From: Trichaptum fuscoviolaceum
Taxonomy: Eukaryota > Basidiomycota > Agaricomycetes > Hymenochaetales > Trichaptaceae
DNA length: 64,000 nt
NCBI GenBank assembly: GCA_910574455.1
Contig: CAJSYZ010000007.1
Location: 4,893,974 to 4,957,973, forward strand
Reading direction: 5' to 3'
The position numbers and the translations under genes were made by a program. The notes below the pieces were generated by a model, which saw only the letters and a program-made list of their open reading frames with translations, did not search any database and had not been told where the DNA came from. Shown here piece after piece: positions 55,535 through 64,000 of this stretch; the first letter of the stretch is position 1, and each line of letters begins with the position of its first letter.

Positions 55535-56450
55535 AGTTGGTGAAGGAGGACCCAAGCAGGCGAGTCGAGCTGAGCTTTCCAGAGTTGTGGAAAGCCTTTA
55601 TACGGTTTCCGCCTGTGTACGAATGCACCAGAAACATAATATGAGTGTGCAGGAACATTGCCGTCTTTGCCTTATCTAGGATCAAGAGAGAGGATATCGT
55701 GTGCAGCTTTGATGTACTGAGAATATCATTGCTATAATTGTACATTGTGACGCGGTGTTCGTACCAAATGTCATAGTAATGCAGCTGGCCATTGGGCAAG
55801 GAAGTTTGAAGAAGCGCAGGTATGGCTTCGTCTGATATCTGGTGCGGAAAATAGAACTCCTGACGGAACATGGGATATTAACATAACGAAAGTTTGCTTA
55901 CAAGTCTACACCCCTCTCTAAAGCGCTACATATCTCGCGAGAATGAACACGAGGAACACCTCCATAGACTTCATAATAGCGAGGATCTTCTCAGTGATGG
56001 CGGTTCGAGCATAAACCTAAAGGAGGAGACATAGAACGTCGCATACCACCGAGTTTCGCGCGCGATAAGGTAGTATTTGGAGAACCGTGGGACTGTTATC
56101 TGTAAGATGTATGTGAGAAGCTTTGTGCCAAAAAGATGCGAAGCACAGATGCACTCTATTCCTGTTTTCTTGACTCTCAAACCATGCGCAACATACCTTT
56201 CACATTCTATCCCGTGAAGTAGCTGTGAGAACCAGTCCGAGGAAGACATTTATCCTATAGTTTGCGATAGAAGTTGCTGATACCGATCATATGAAAGGAA
56301 AGTTCAGTCGATAGAGTTGCTCCTTGGGAAGAGATAGAGGAAATGTATGAAAACATAGCTGGTATCGATTGAACAATTTGAACGTAGACTCCGAGACGTG
56401 CGTGGCGCTCGCTGCGTATCAGTGAGCCTGAGACTGTGAGGCGTTACTTA
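55535..56450. other. Intergenic
   Basis: Protease promoter and AT-rich spacer. Frames of up to 188 codons overlap the protease 5' end antisense or in shadow; none is convincing. Confidence 0.45.
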
Positions 56451-56973
56451 GAGCCCGTTCGGTTGCATGACCGCGCGCGGAAATCCCCGCCAAAATTTGA
56501 GATCATGATCACGCGTGTCAAAAATTGGAAACGCGCGGAAACAGGTGCGTTCGGTTGCACATTTTCTCGCGAAAATTTCCAAACGAGATTGCGAAAATCA
56601 TGATAAAAAGAGAAACAGCTCAGACCTGTATCTCAAAGTGAGAAATCTGACCGCGGTCACGTTGACACATTTGACTTAAAATGGCCTTCCACAACATTTT
56701 TCTGGCAGCATAAAAATTTATTTTAGTCACTTCCATTGACATTAAGACCTCAAAAAAAGTCAAATTAAGCAACAAAATGCATGCATATTAGAGAAATATG
56801 GGTGGTGTTGCATCCACCTCATCTCTTGTTGAAGGGAAATTTTCATGCCATGTTCGGCCGCACAAGACAGACCGTGGGAATAAAGTCCCGGAAACTCTGC
56901 CGCAATCTGTGCATGCACAGATCGCGGCAACCCGCGGAAATTTCCCCGCGCGAAAATGCAGCCGAACGGGCTC
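56451..56973. mobile_element. Harbinger-like MITE (523 bp) with TTA target duplication
   Basis: The ends are gagcccgttcggttgca (56451-56467) and, inverted, tgcagccgaacgggctc (56957-56973), a 17-bp terminal inverted repeat with one mismatch. Further inside, cgcgcggaaat pairs with atttccccgcgcg. TTA flanks both sides (56448-56450 and 56974-56976), the 3-bp duplication expected for PIF/Harbinger elements. It has no transposase, so it would need one from elsewhere. Confidence 0.85.
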
Positions 56974-56979
56974 TTAAGT

Positions 56980-57027
56980 GTCCCCGCCACGAAGCGTAGC
57001 GTAGTCCCCGCCACGAAGCGTAGCGTA
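56980..57027 (+). repeat. Two perfect 24-bp tandem units
   Basis: The unit gtccccgccacgaagcgtag-cgta occurs twice without change, immediately right of the MITE and left of the duplicated 57.03 kb block. Confidence 0.85.
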
Positions 57028-57499
57028 GTAGAGGGATGTGTGGCCGCGAAAAAATTATCGAATTGTCAGCAAGTAAGCATTACAAATCACATATTGACCA
57101 ATCCCATGTCTCCGATCCTCGGATCAAATCACTTTTGAAACCGTTTTTTGCTCAGGGTCTTACATTTCTCGGGCATACCTGCTCTTCTTCTCTTCCTATA
57201 GCTTTTTGTATGGCTTTTACGCTATTTTAATACTTTTCCTCTCGGTCTTAATTTCTTAAGCCCCTATGTCCTCCATTATCTGCTATTTTAATCTCCATAT
57301 CCTTGCCCTCTTTGTACATAGTATGTGTTTGCCCCCTTTTTTTCCCTCCCTCTTTCCTTCCTTACCCTGAAATCCGCATTACTCCGCATCGCAACTTGAA
57401 CATACATCCGCTCCTCCGCCATCCATTCTTGTACTCAAACTCTTTGTGTTCTCGCTCGGAGACTTTCATACCACGATACAGCGCCTCATCATCTGCTGT

Positions 57500-57620
57500 T
57501 TCCTTGCGAAGGAGCTCGATCAGCTGGAGGCCCAAGTGTAATGTAACGCTGACCTGGCTTTCCTTTCACTTGGTTCCCGGGCCGTTACTCTGGATTCTCG
57601 GATTGTATTCTCGGCAACTG
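57500..57620 (-). pseudogene. Conserved helix-coding fragment (copy a)
   Basis: The minus strand encodes IELLRKETADDEALYRGMKV with flanking charged sequence. The same protein stretch appears at 60.4 kb, where the segment is longer (VYLLNQEHQLIELLRKKTAD). Relative to that copy, an internal piece of about 9 or more residues is deleted here. The family is not recognised. Confidence 0.4.
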
Positions 57621-57784
57621 TTCACTTTGAAGGACAAGAACCGATTGTTCTTGTCCTCCGACTGCCCTTCAACAGTCTTGACTTCAGCTTCAAGACAGCT
57701 AGAAGACTTCAAATATCAAGCATCATCAATTGAACTTCGCACATTCTCATATACATAGGACACACAGCATCACGTCAATTCAAA

Positions 57785-58984
57785 ATGAACGGCATGGAGG
57801 CAATGTTAACCGGTGACCAGGTAAGCTTCCTTTCCACAAATCTATCAAGCTCAGTGGCTCATACCTTAACCCTGATGCGTCATGTTCTATGAACTTGTCT
57901 TCGGCAGGGTGAGTTTCCTCTGTTCCAACCCATAACCCTCACTGACTCCGCCTTCATTAGCTGCCCTTCCGTGGGAGGGATCGTAAAGATCTTGAAGCCA
58001 ACGCACTGTACGAAAACGCGTTCATTCCTCGATGGTTCCGCAAGCGTTTCCCAGAGGCGTGCCATCTGATGCGGCGTCTGCTAGCCAAAAACCCAGACCA
58101 CCGCATTCCCATGCAGGATACCTTGCAGAGCCGGTACTTCCGAGGAGTGTAAGTCGACCACCCGCATCTGCGCCATTCTCTAGCTGACCTTCGCCACAGA
58201 AACTGGGATCAGGTCGCAAATAAGACACAGCCCGTCCCCGCCGAGTGGATGACTGCACCGCATAAGGTCCAGGAAGGCACGTACCTCAGCATGTGTGTCC
58301 TTGTCGACGACCCGAAGGCTCTCATGCGCTGGCGTCCTGACCCCGCTGAGTATGAGTTCCTCACTCCCCTTCGCTGGCGACTAGGGAAAGTATCTAGCCT
58401 GCTTTTCGCTCATCTTCATGCAGCCGCTAACGTTCTCCCCTGATCTGCGAGAGGATCGTCTCGCAGTTGGCCTCAGAGTCAAAGAGATCCTTAGTCGTCG
58501 CAGCCGTCAGCCCCACGAGTTCGCGACAATTCCACTGAACGAGCCCATCCCATCGCCTACGCTTCCAGTCAAGGAGGAGCCTCGCGACATTGAGATGGCG
58601 GACATCCCACACAGTCCTTTGCCGTATGACTTCCCACACCCAATCACCGACGACAGCCATCGTGACACGCCAGCTGCTCGACAAAGCTTGTTACCAGTAT
58701 GCGATCGTTCTATTGGTTCAGGCAGAAAATGCGTTCAGGAAGAGGTCAAGAAGACAACTGGGTTTTCCCTCTTCGACGTGTCTATCGTTCCCGTCCCGGA
58801 GTACAAGCCAGCTGTCAATGTCAACTCGGCCACATTCCAAAAACCCGAATCGTACCCAAAGCTGTTCTTTTCCTACGGGTTGAGCGAGAGCCCTGTGGTC
58901 AACGTCGCCACAGTTCATGTATCCGACCTTGACATACACTTCGTCGCTATCGCCGCTCACCCCATATCAGATGCTCAGCAGTGA
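57785..58984 (+). pseudogene. Truncated protein kinase gene: C-lobe plus C-terminal extension
   Basis: From about 57882 the frame reads VMFYELVFGR, then, across an intron, LPFRGRDRKDLEANALYENA, RFPEACHLMRRLLAKNPDHR and YFRGVNWDQV. This is the end of a Ser/Thr kinase C-lobe of AGC-like style. Introns of about 50 bp (57910-57960, 58149-58199, 58391-58424) join it to a long C-terminal region (LREDRLAVGLRVKEILSRRS; PVKEEPRDIEMADIPHSPLP) ending at 58984. The ATP-binding lobe, HRD and DFG are absent. A short start MNGMEAMLTGDQ at 57785 does not join in frame. It cannot be an active kinase; it could be a relic or a repurposed tail. Confidence 0.6.
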
Positions 58985-59373
58985 AGACCTCACGAAGCCA
59001 GTCGACTTTCTCACTTTATGTAGAGCACTGGAGGGATCGAAAGGGGAGGCCTACCGACGATTATCTGTTTGCACTCGTTCATGGTAACTTGGCCGATGTT
59101 CTATACTGTCCAGTGCCTGCGAATGCGACACTCTCTGTCGATCCCTCTCCTATTGCTTTACCTGAAGTCTCTGCCGATCAAGTATTTGTTCTTACTGAAG
59201 TTATGTCGCCAACGTTCCTTGAAGAGGAGCCACCAAAATCAACTATCCAATATGCCTTGAACCAAACTGTACGGCAAAGTCAACTGGGGCAACAACACCC
59301 GAGAAGCCTCTACCATCCGGTAACTGTATTCTTTTGGCATTCTTGCTACATCGATCCCTCACTTGGCTGTTGA
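58985..59373 (+). pseudogene. Unrecognised protein fragment following the kinase tail
   Basis: The frame contains TDDYLFALVHGNLADVLYCP, a Pro-rich stretch and FLEEEPPKSTIQYALNQTVR. It recurs with about 80-90% similarity in the second duplication copy at 60.90-61.11 kb. The repeat shows that it was a coding part of the duplicated unit, probably the continuation of the same gene. No domain is recognised. Confidence 0.45.
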
Positions 59374-59946
59374 GACTGTAAGGTCTGAGACATTGTGAAA
59401 TTATCAACTCAGACTTAGCAGCTCGCCCCGATAACGAGCTATCGTTCCAATGGGCTGCCTCTTTTGTTGTGTGCTGTGGCCATAGAAAATGAAAACGCGG
59501 TCTTCGTCTACTTTGCGGTTGAATTTGTCAGGAAGGACATCACAACTAACCGGAACCTATATCAAAGTCGCGTGGAATGGTTTGGGCATCGCGTGGCATG
59601 GATGGACAAGATTTTTCCTTCAGGATCTCCGGCCGGTCGCATGCCCGTACGGTTGTTTGCTTGTCCACTCATTGCATTGTCTTTTGTGTGATCGCCGGTG
59701 ACCTTTAGGCAGGACTATGACTTGTGCTCAGGTACAGTTTTCCCCTTGCTATTTGGCTTTGAGTGTTGACCGGTAGCCTTCCTGCTTGTCCGGTGTCCAG
59801 TGTATGTGTCTGGCGGGCTTTGTACAAACACTGGATGCAATCCAGGTCTTACAACAGACATCTTGCTTACCACATTCAATGCATTCCCCATAGTTTGTTC
59901 AGACATTCGTGGCGGGGACAAGCTGGCTCTGACAGCGCTATATAAT
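59374..59946. other. Intergenic with LTR relic
   Basis: No gene is supported. It contains the solo-LTR-like remnant and the end of duplication copy 1. Confidence 0.5.
59610..59853 (-). mobile_element. LTR relic related to the gypsy element at 1-8005
   Basis: The sequence follows parts of the LTR: ggtacagttttccc-cttgctatttggcttt, then cttgtccggtgtcc, tctggcgggctttgtac, and aaacactggatgcaatccag ending in ttaca. Large internal deletions and many substitutions show it is old. The orientation is the same as the intact element. Confidence 0.75.
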
Positions 59947-60309
59947 AGAGGGATGTGTGGCCGCGAAAAAATTATCGAATTGTCAGCAAGTAAGCATTAC
60001 AAATCACACTGGCAAGTTGTCCAATCCCATGATGTCTCCGATCCTCGGATCAATTCACTTTTCAAACCGTTTTTTGCTCAGGGTCTTACATTTCTCGTGC
60101 GTACCTCTTCTGCTTCCCTTCTTATAGCTTTTCATATGGCTTTTACACTGTTCATTTACTTTTTTCTCTCGGTCTTAATTTCCTAAGCCCCTATGTCCTC
60201 TATTATCTGCTATTTTCTTCTTCATATCCTTGCCATTCAAGTTTTCGTACAAATGCATTCGCTTCTCCTTTTCTCCCTCCCTCTTTCCTTCCTCAGGCTT
60301 ACCCTGAGA

Positions 60310-60540
60310 TCCGTGTTCCTCCGCATCGCGTTGCCAGTCGGTAACATACATCTCCGCCATCCGTTCCTGTACTCAAGCTCTTCCCGTTCTCGCTCGGAGA
60401 CTTTCATACCACGAAACAGCGCCTCATCATCTGCAGTTTTCTTGCGAAGAAGCTCGATCAGCTGGTGCTCTTGGTTCAAGAGGTAGACCTGACGTGAGCG
60501 TGCACTGGCAGGGAGGCCCAAGTGTAATGTAACGCTGACC
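60310..60540 (-). pseudogene. Conserved helix-coding fragment (copy b)
   Basis: The minus strand reads LGLPASARSRQVYLLNQEHQ, then LIELLRKKTADDEALFRGMK and SERE...LEYRNGWRR, followed by a possible donor gtaagcc. The predicted segment is helical and charged. Its relative at 57.5 kb supports a former coding role. No start codon or complete gene was found. Confidence 0.4.
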
Positions 60541-60900
60541 TGGCTTCCGTTTCACTCGGTTCTCTTACTCTGGATTCTCGGATTGTATTCTCGACCGCGA
60601 CTGTTCACTTTGAAGGACAAGAACCGATCATTCTCGTCCTCGGACTGCCATTCAACAGACTCGACTTCAGCTTCAAGACGGCTAGACGACTTCAAATATC
60701 AAGCATCATCAATCAGAGTTGACACTTTCTCGTATACATAGGACACTCAGCATCACGTTAGTTTGAACTGAACGGCACGGAGGCGATGTTACCCAGCAAC
60801 CAGGTAAGCTTCTTTCTCATTGTGTACGCTTCTGCCACTCACATCGCACATAAAGTTATCAAGCTCAGTGGCTCATACAAGCCTTAACCCTGTTACCCTG

Positions 60901-61396
60901 ATGCCTATCGACGATTATCTGTTTGCGCTCGTTCATAGTAACTTGGCCGATGTTCTACATTGTCCAGTGGCTGCGAATGTGACACTCTCTGTTGATTCCT
61001 CGCTATTGCTTTACCTGAAGTCTCTGCCGATGAAGTATTTATTCCTACTGAAGTTTCGTCGCCAACGTTCCTTGAAGAGGAGCCGCCGAAACCAATTATC
61101 CAAAAGGCTTGAAGAAGACTGTAGGCTCTGTAACCTATACCCCAGTCAAACCGAGTCATGATAACCATCGTGCCTCTCTGACCAGATCTATGCCTGCGAC
61201 TGCCTGTGCGTACCGCATCGACCCTTGCAACATGCCTTTGCCTGAAGATGGTGACAGCGACTTGACACTTCTGTCAGCTGTTTCAGCTCCAAGTATGCCT
61301 TTCGTAGGACCTTTATCTACCAAAGCCGATGGAGTGGACCGCTCTCTGTACCGGTTCGCTCTGTCCCTGAACTCAAGAACACGGCCGCGGCAATAA
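60901..61396 (+). pseudogene. Second copy of the DDYLFALVH protein fragment, frameshifted
   Basis: IDDYLFALVHSNLADVLHCP matches 59.06 kb. A 1-bp loss near 61005 shifts the frame, after which EVSSPTFLEEEPPKPIIQKA continues in another frame. A further open stretch (PCNMPLPEDGDSDLTLLSAV, to 61396) may be downstream coding sequence missing from copy 1. Not functional as it stands. Confidence 0.5.
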
Positions 61397-61640
61397 GTCC
61401 TGCATCGTTGCCTACCAATGAACAACGAAAACCTAGGACCGCTGACTGTCGATGCAGTGACCATAAGCACTATAGCTGATCCTCTGTTGGACACTGAAGA
61501 AGTGGATACGCTGAGATGCTCAAATCTTGACGCAGAAGCTACTATTGGCAAGCTCATAAACTGATGGTAAGTACGGACATCTTGCTTACCACATTCAATG
61601 CATTCCCCATGATTTGCTCAGACATTCGTGGCGGGGACAA

Positions 61641-62758
61641 CTATCAGCCGATATAATTTTCGATATTTATGGTCAAATTTCTTGAGTTTCGGGGGTCCGA
61701 GTCTTCAATTTTTGATTTTCTACTTTGGACGACCATGTTCAAAGTTGTTTACAGTATTTGGAATACGACACACTCGGCTCTCAATCTATCTAAGCACTGC
61801 TTTACTTTACCCACCAAGATACCAAATATCCCAAACGGTGTAATTGTTTGTGACACAGCAGCTCCAATGTTTTTCGTCAAAATGCCCCTCCGCCGGTGTG
61901 TAATGCAGTGACCTAACGGAACCCCGTATTGGTCTATGCTAATACGAGTAGTCAATGCAACAGTATGTGTGATGATTGTGATTTGGCTGGTCGAACTAAT
62001 ATATCTTCCTTCGAGAAGTCACATCATATCCGGACTCGAGTGTCGTAGTCGACTCGTGAATTTTACTCCTGCAACTTAGGAAGCCTCTCATACCTCATGA
62101 AGGCTTTAAATTGGAGTACTAGTATGAAGGACGTAGCTTTCCAGTGTCGCTCCTTCCTACGTCCTCCATACGTTCCGTTATCGACGACTCTACACTGTAC
62201 TTGTTACAGAGATATCTGAAATTCGGTACTGTAGTCTGAAACTGAGGAAGAATTTGACCCAACTGGCGGGCTATCCACTGCCAGCTCACCCATCGATTCT
62301 GATCCAGGCGCAGACGCTGTGCTACTCTCCTCGGACGTGTTCGAGTTTCGAGCTCGGATGGCATCCTTTCCTTCGCATCACCGGTCTTCTATTACTACAT
62401 AGCTTCAGGGAGGGCCCATCTTAACACGTTCATGAGGCCTTACTTGCTGGAAGCTACTCGATAGCACGATTCTTCGGTCTCCAAGACGCACAACTTTGGT
62501 TATTCTTTAAAATGCTTCAGTCAGTTCGGGCTCGGAAGCACGCAACAAATCTCTGGCCTGTATCTCACGATAATCAAAGGTCGTATTTCCCCGGCCTCAT
62601 GGAGGCCTTTTAGTTTCAACGTGTTCTTTTCCTACACGACAGGTACGTAGCACACTTGTCCTTGTCTCCTCCCTTTGTCCCTCCATATTCGACAACGTCA
62701 ACTCGGTTGGACTCACATTACTATTCTCAACGTAAATAGGACCATCATTTCGTAGGCG
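61641..62758. other. Upstream region of BTB gene 3 with duplicated flank and BTB fragment
   Basis: 61700-62110 mirrors the flank of BTB gene 2 (46460-46870). The rest is the BTB gene 3 promoter region and the BTB fragment listed separately. Confidence 0.55.
62284..62385 (+). pseudogene. BTB N-terminal fragment
   Basis: The frame reads SPIDSDPGADAVLLSSDVFE and FRARMASFPS. It matches the start of BTB protein 2 (DSDPGADVILLSSDGFEFRARM) better than the intact gene 370 bp downstream. It stops abruptly and is a relic of a fourth BTB copy. Confidence 0.65.
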
Positions 62759-63748
62759 ATGTCGGGCTCAATGTCCAAGCCGTTTGCGGTCACAGAGCCT
62801 TTCGACTCCGACCCAGACGCTGACCTCGTAATACAATCATGCGACAACTTCGAATTTCGAGTTCGAAAGGCGATCCTCACTCTCGCCTCGCCAGTTTTCA
62901 AAGACATGTGCTCCCTCCCTCAACCCACTCCCGACGTCTCTGCGGTATTGGACACAGCACTACCTTCCATCCAGCTATCCGAGTCTGGGTTCATTCTTGA
63001 TATTCTCCTCCGGTACTGCTATCCCGTCGCGCCACCTCTTGGCACAGAGGTTTTCAGTACCGTTGTTGCGATTCTCGAGACATCTGAAAAGTACGATATG
63101 TCCTTTATAACGGCAAAAGTGAATGCCCACATCGAGGCTTCGTATATCAATGACGCCAGATATGCCTTGTTATGCTATTGCCGTGCATACGAGCATCATG
63201 AGGAAGCGCAAACCCGAAAATATGCATTCAATTGTCTGAGATTTTCGCTGGCGTCGCTTGTGTCAGATTTGCCTACGACCTCGTCTGGAACATCCCTTTC
63301 CAGCCTCATAGTATATCACCAACTTGTTTCCAGTCAAGTGAGGCATTTCCTTTCCTCCTTCGAGAAAGTTCAACTTGCTGTATATGTTCCGGGCAAGTTT
63401 TGGATCATTTGTCAAACTTGCAATATACAGGGGTACGAGCCAAAATGGTGGAGGGACAACCTCGTGTCAATTGTGGCAAAAATTACAGATCGAGGGCCAA
63501 CTTCCAGATACATTCTTCCCGATACGACTCAGTGCAGGAATTTGTGCACGACTTGCAGAATGCATATTCTGGAGAAATGGACGATGTTTGAAGAAAAGTT
63601 CTGCAAATCCCTCGAACAGGAAGCCCGACAGGTGCGTCGTTTCTTATTCATTCATCAGATGATTGTCACGGTGGGGTCTCACTCATGTATCTTTAAATAG
63701 GTTGTGCTCAATCTACCCTGGATATCAAACATTGCTCAATGTCAATGA
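62759..63748 (+). CDS. BTB/POZ domain protein 3 (306 aa)
   Basis: Exons 62759-63631 and 63701-63748 join in phase 0. It is closest to BTB protein 1: SKPFAVTEPFDSDPDADLVI, FRVRKAILTLASPVFKDMCS, ILDILLRYCYPVAPPLG, SEKYDMSFITAKVNAHIEAS. The second half keeps EPKWWRDNLVSIVAKITDRG and CRNLCTTCRMHILEKW. The second exon adds VVLNLPWISNIAQCQ, parallel to the last exons of the paralogues. A small cytosolic or nuclear adaptor of unknown partner. Confidence 0.88.
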
Positions 63749-64000
63749 AGCGAGTCGGATCATAATAGTCTTCCCCATATGCGCTCAGCTAGTACTTTGA
63801 CTTGAACATAAAACTCAGTTTTTCACATTTTCCATTTGGGCACCTATCTAGAAGAGCTCACGAGTATTGAATAACGAGTGTGTTATCGTAAAAAAAAAGG
63901 TTCACTGCAAGAGATCCTGTCCGGTCCCGGGTCTACTCCAACAAAGAGGACCAATATTGTGTAGTTCATTCTAAAGCCGAGTGTACTATCCCGATGAGGG
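63749..64000. other. 3' flank of BTB gene 3
   Basis: Nothing recognised; a short A-run near 63891. Confidence 0.5.

Larger units (their letters stand above)
57029..59921 (+). repeat. First copy of a tandem (direct) segmental duplication
   Basis: It begins agagggatgtgtggccgcga and ends with a block (about 59854-59921) containing catcttgcttaccacattca. Both landmarks recur in the second copy at 59947 and 61573-61640. It includes a conserved minus-strand frame, the truncated kinase gene and an LTR relic that the second copy lacks. Confidence 0.8.
59947..61640 (+). repeat. Second, shortened copy of the tandem duplication
   Basis: It starts with the same agagggatgtgtggccgcga as 57029 and ends with the catcttgcttaccacattca block at 61573-61640. 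The kinase C-lobe portion has been deleted; the helix fragment and the DDYLFALVH fragment remain. Confidence 0.8.

Overview
The window is nuclear DNA of a filamentous basidiomycete, most likely an Agaricomycete. Nearly every gene is cut by short (about 48-70 bp) GT-AG introns. STE3-type pheromone receptors, an alpha-1,3-glucan synthase relic, an S53 (sedolisin) protease, IPNS-like dioxygenases, BTB-protein expansions and a Ty3/gypsy element all fit that lineage. I cannot name the species. No rRNA, tRNA or CRISPR was recognised.

Layout. (1) 1-8005: a nearly complete, very young minus-strand Ty3/gypsy retrotransposon. Its right LTR abuts an exon of a trypsin-like protease gene (8006-9165), so the element appears to have split that gene. 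(2) 9188-11825: a near-perfect 2.6 kb palindrome (arms about 1.29 kb, loop 64 bp), followed by gene fragments and a BCS1-like AAA ATPase pseudogene (to about 14.65 kb). (3) 15.5-21.3 kb: a WRN/RNase D-type 3'-5' exonuclease, an RBM25-like splicing factor and a small spliced gene of unknown function. (4) 22.3-26.6 kb: two intact STE3-like pheromone receptor genes and a decayed third copy, all on the minus strand. (5) 26.8-43.4 kb: a large, partly decayed inverted duplication. Each side carries an IPNS-like 2-oxoglutarate/Fe(II) dioxygenase and small proteins sharing a DY-x2-AF-x2-L-x-SSYGFG-type motif. Between the sides lie PRMT3 and intergenic DNA; an alpha-1,3-glucan synthase pseudogene interrupts the right side. 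(6) 43.7-46.4 kb: two BTB/POZ genes; a third lies at 62.8 kb. (7) 47.2-55.5 kb: housekeeping and secreted functions: TRP4, HEM13, an MFS transporter and an S53 protease. (8) 56.4-61.6 kb: a Harbinger-like MITE and a tandemly duplicated block with a truncated protein-kinase gene, an LTR relic and other fragments.

Exon coordinates were assembled by eye from splice signals, phase and family conservation. Several models close exactly in frame (PRMT3 640 aa, receptors 389 and 327 aa, dioxygenases 333 and 331 aa, MFS 514 aa, RBM25-like 615 aa, TRP4 370 aa). The most unusual observations are the giant palindrome, the mirrored dioxygenase/SYGFG-protein arrangement, and a 7-nt microexon that completes the iron-binding HxD motif in both dioxygenase genes.
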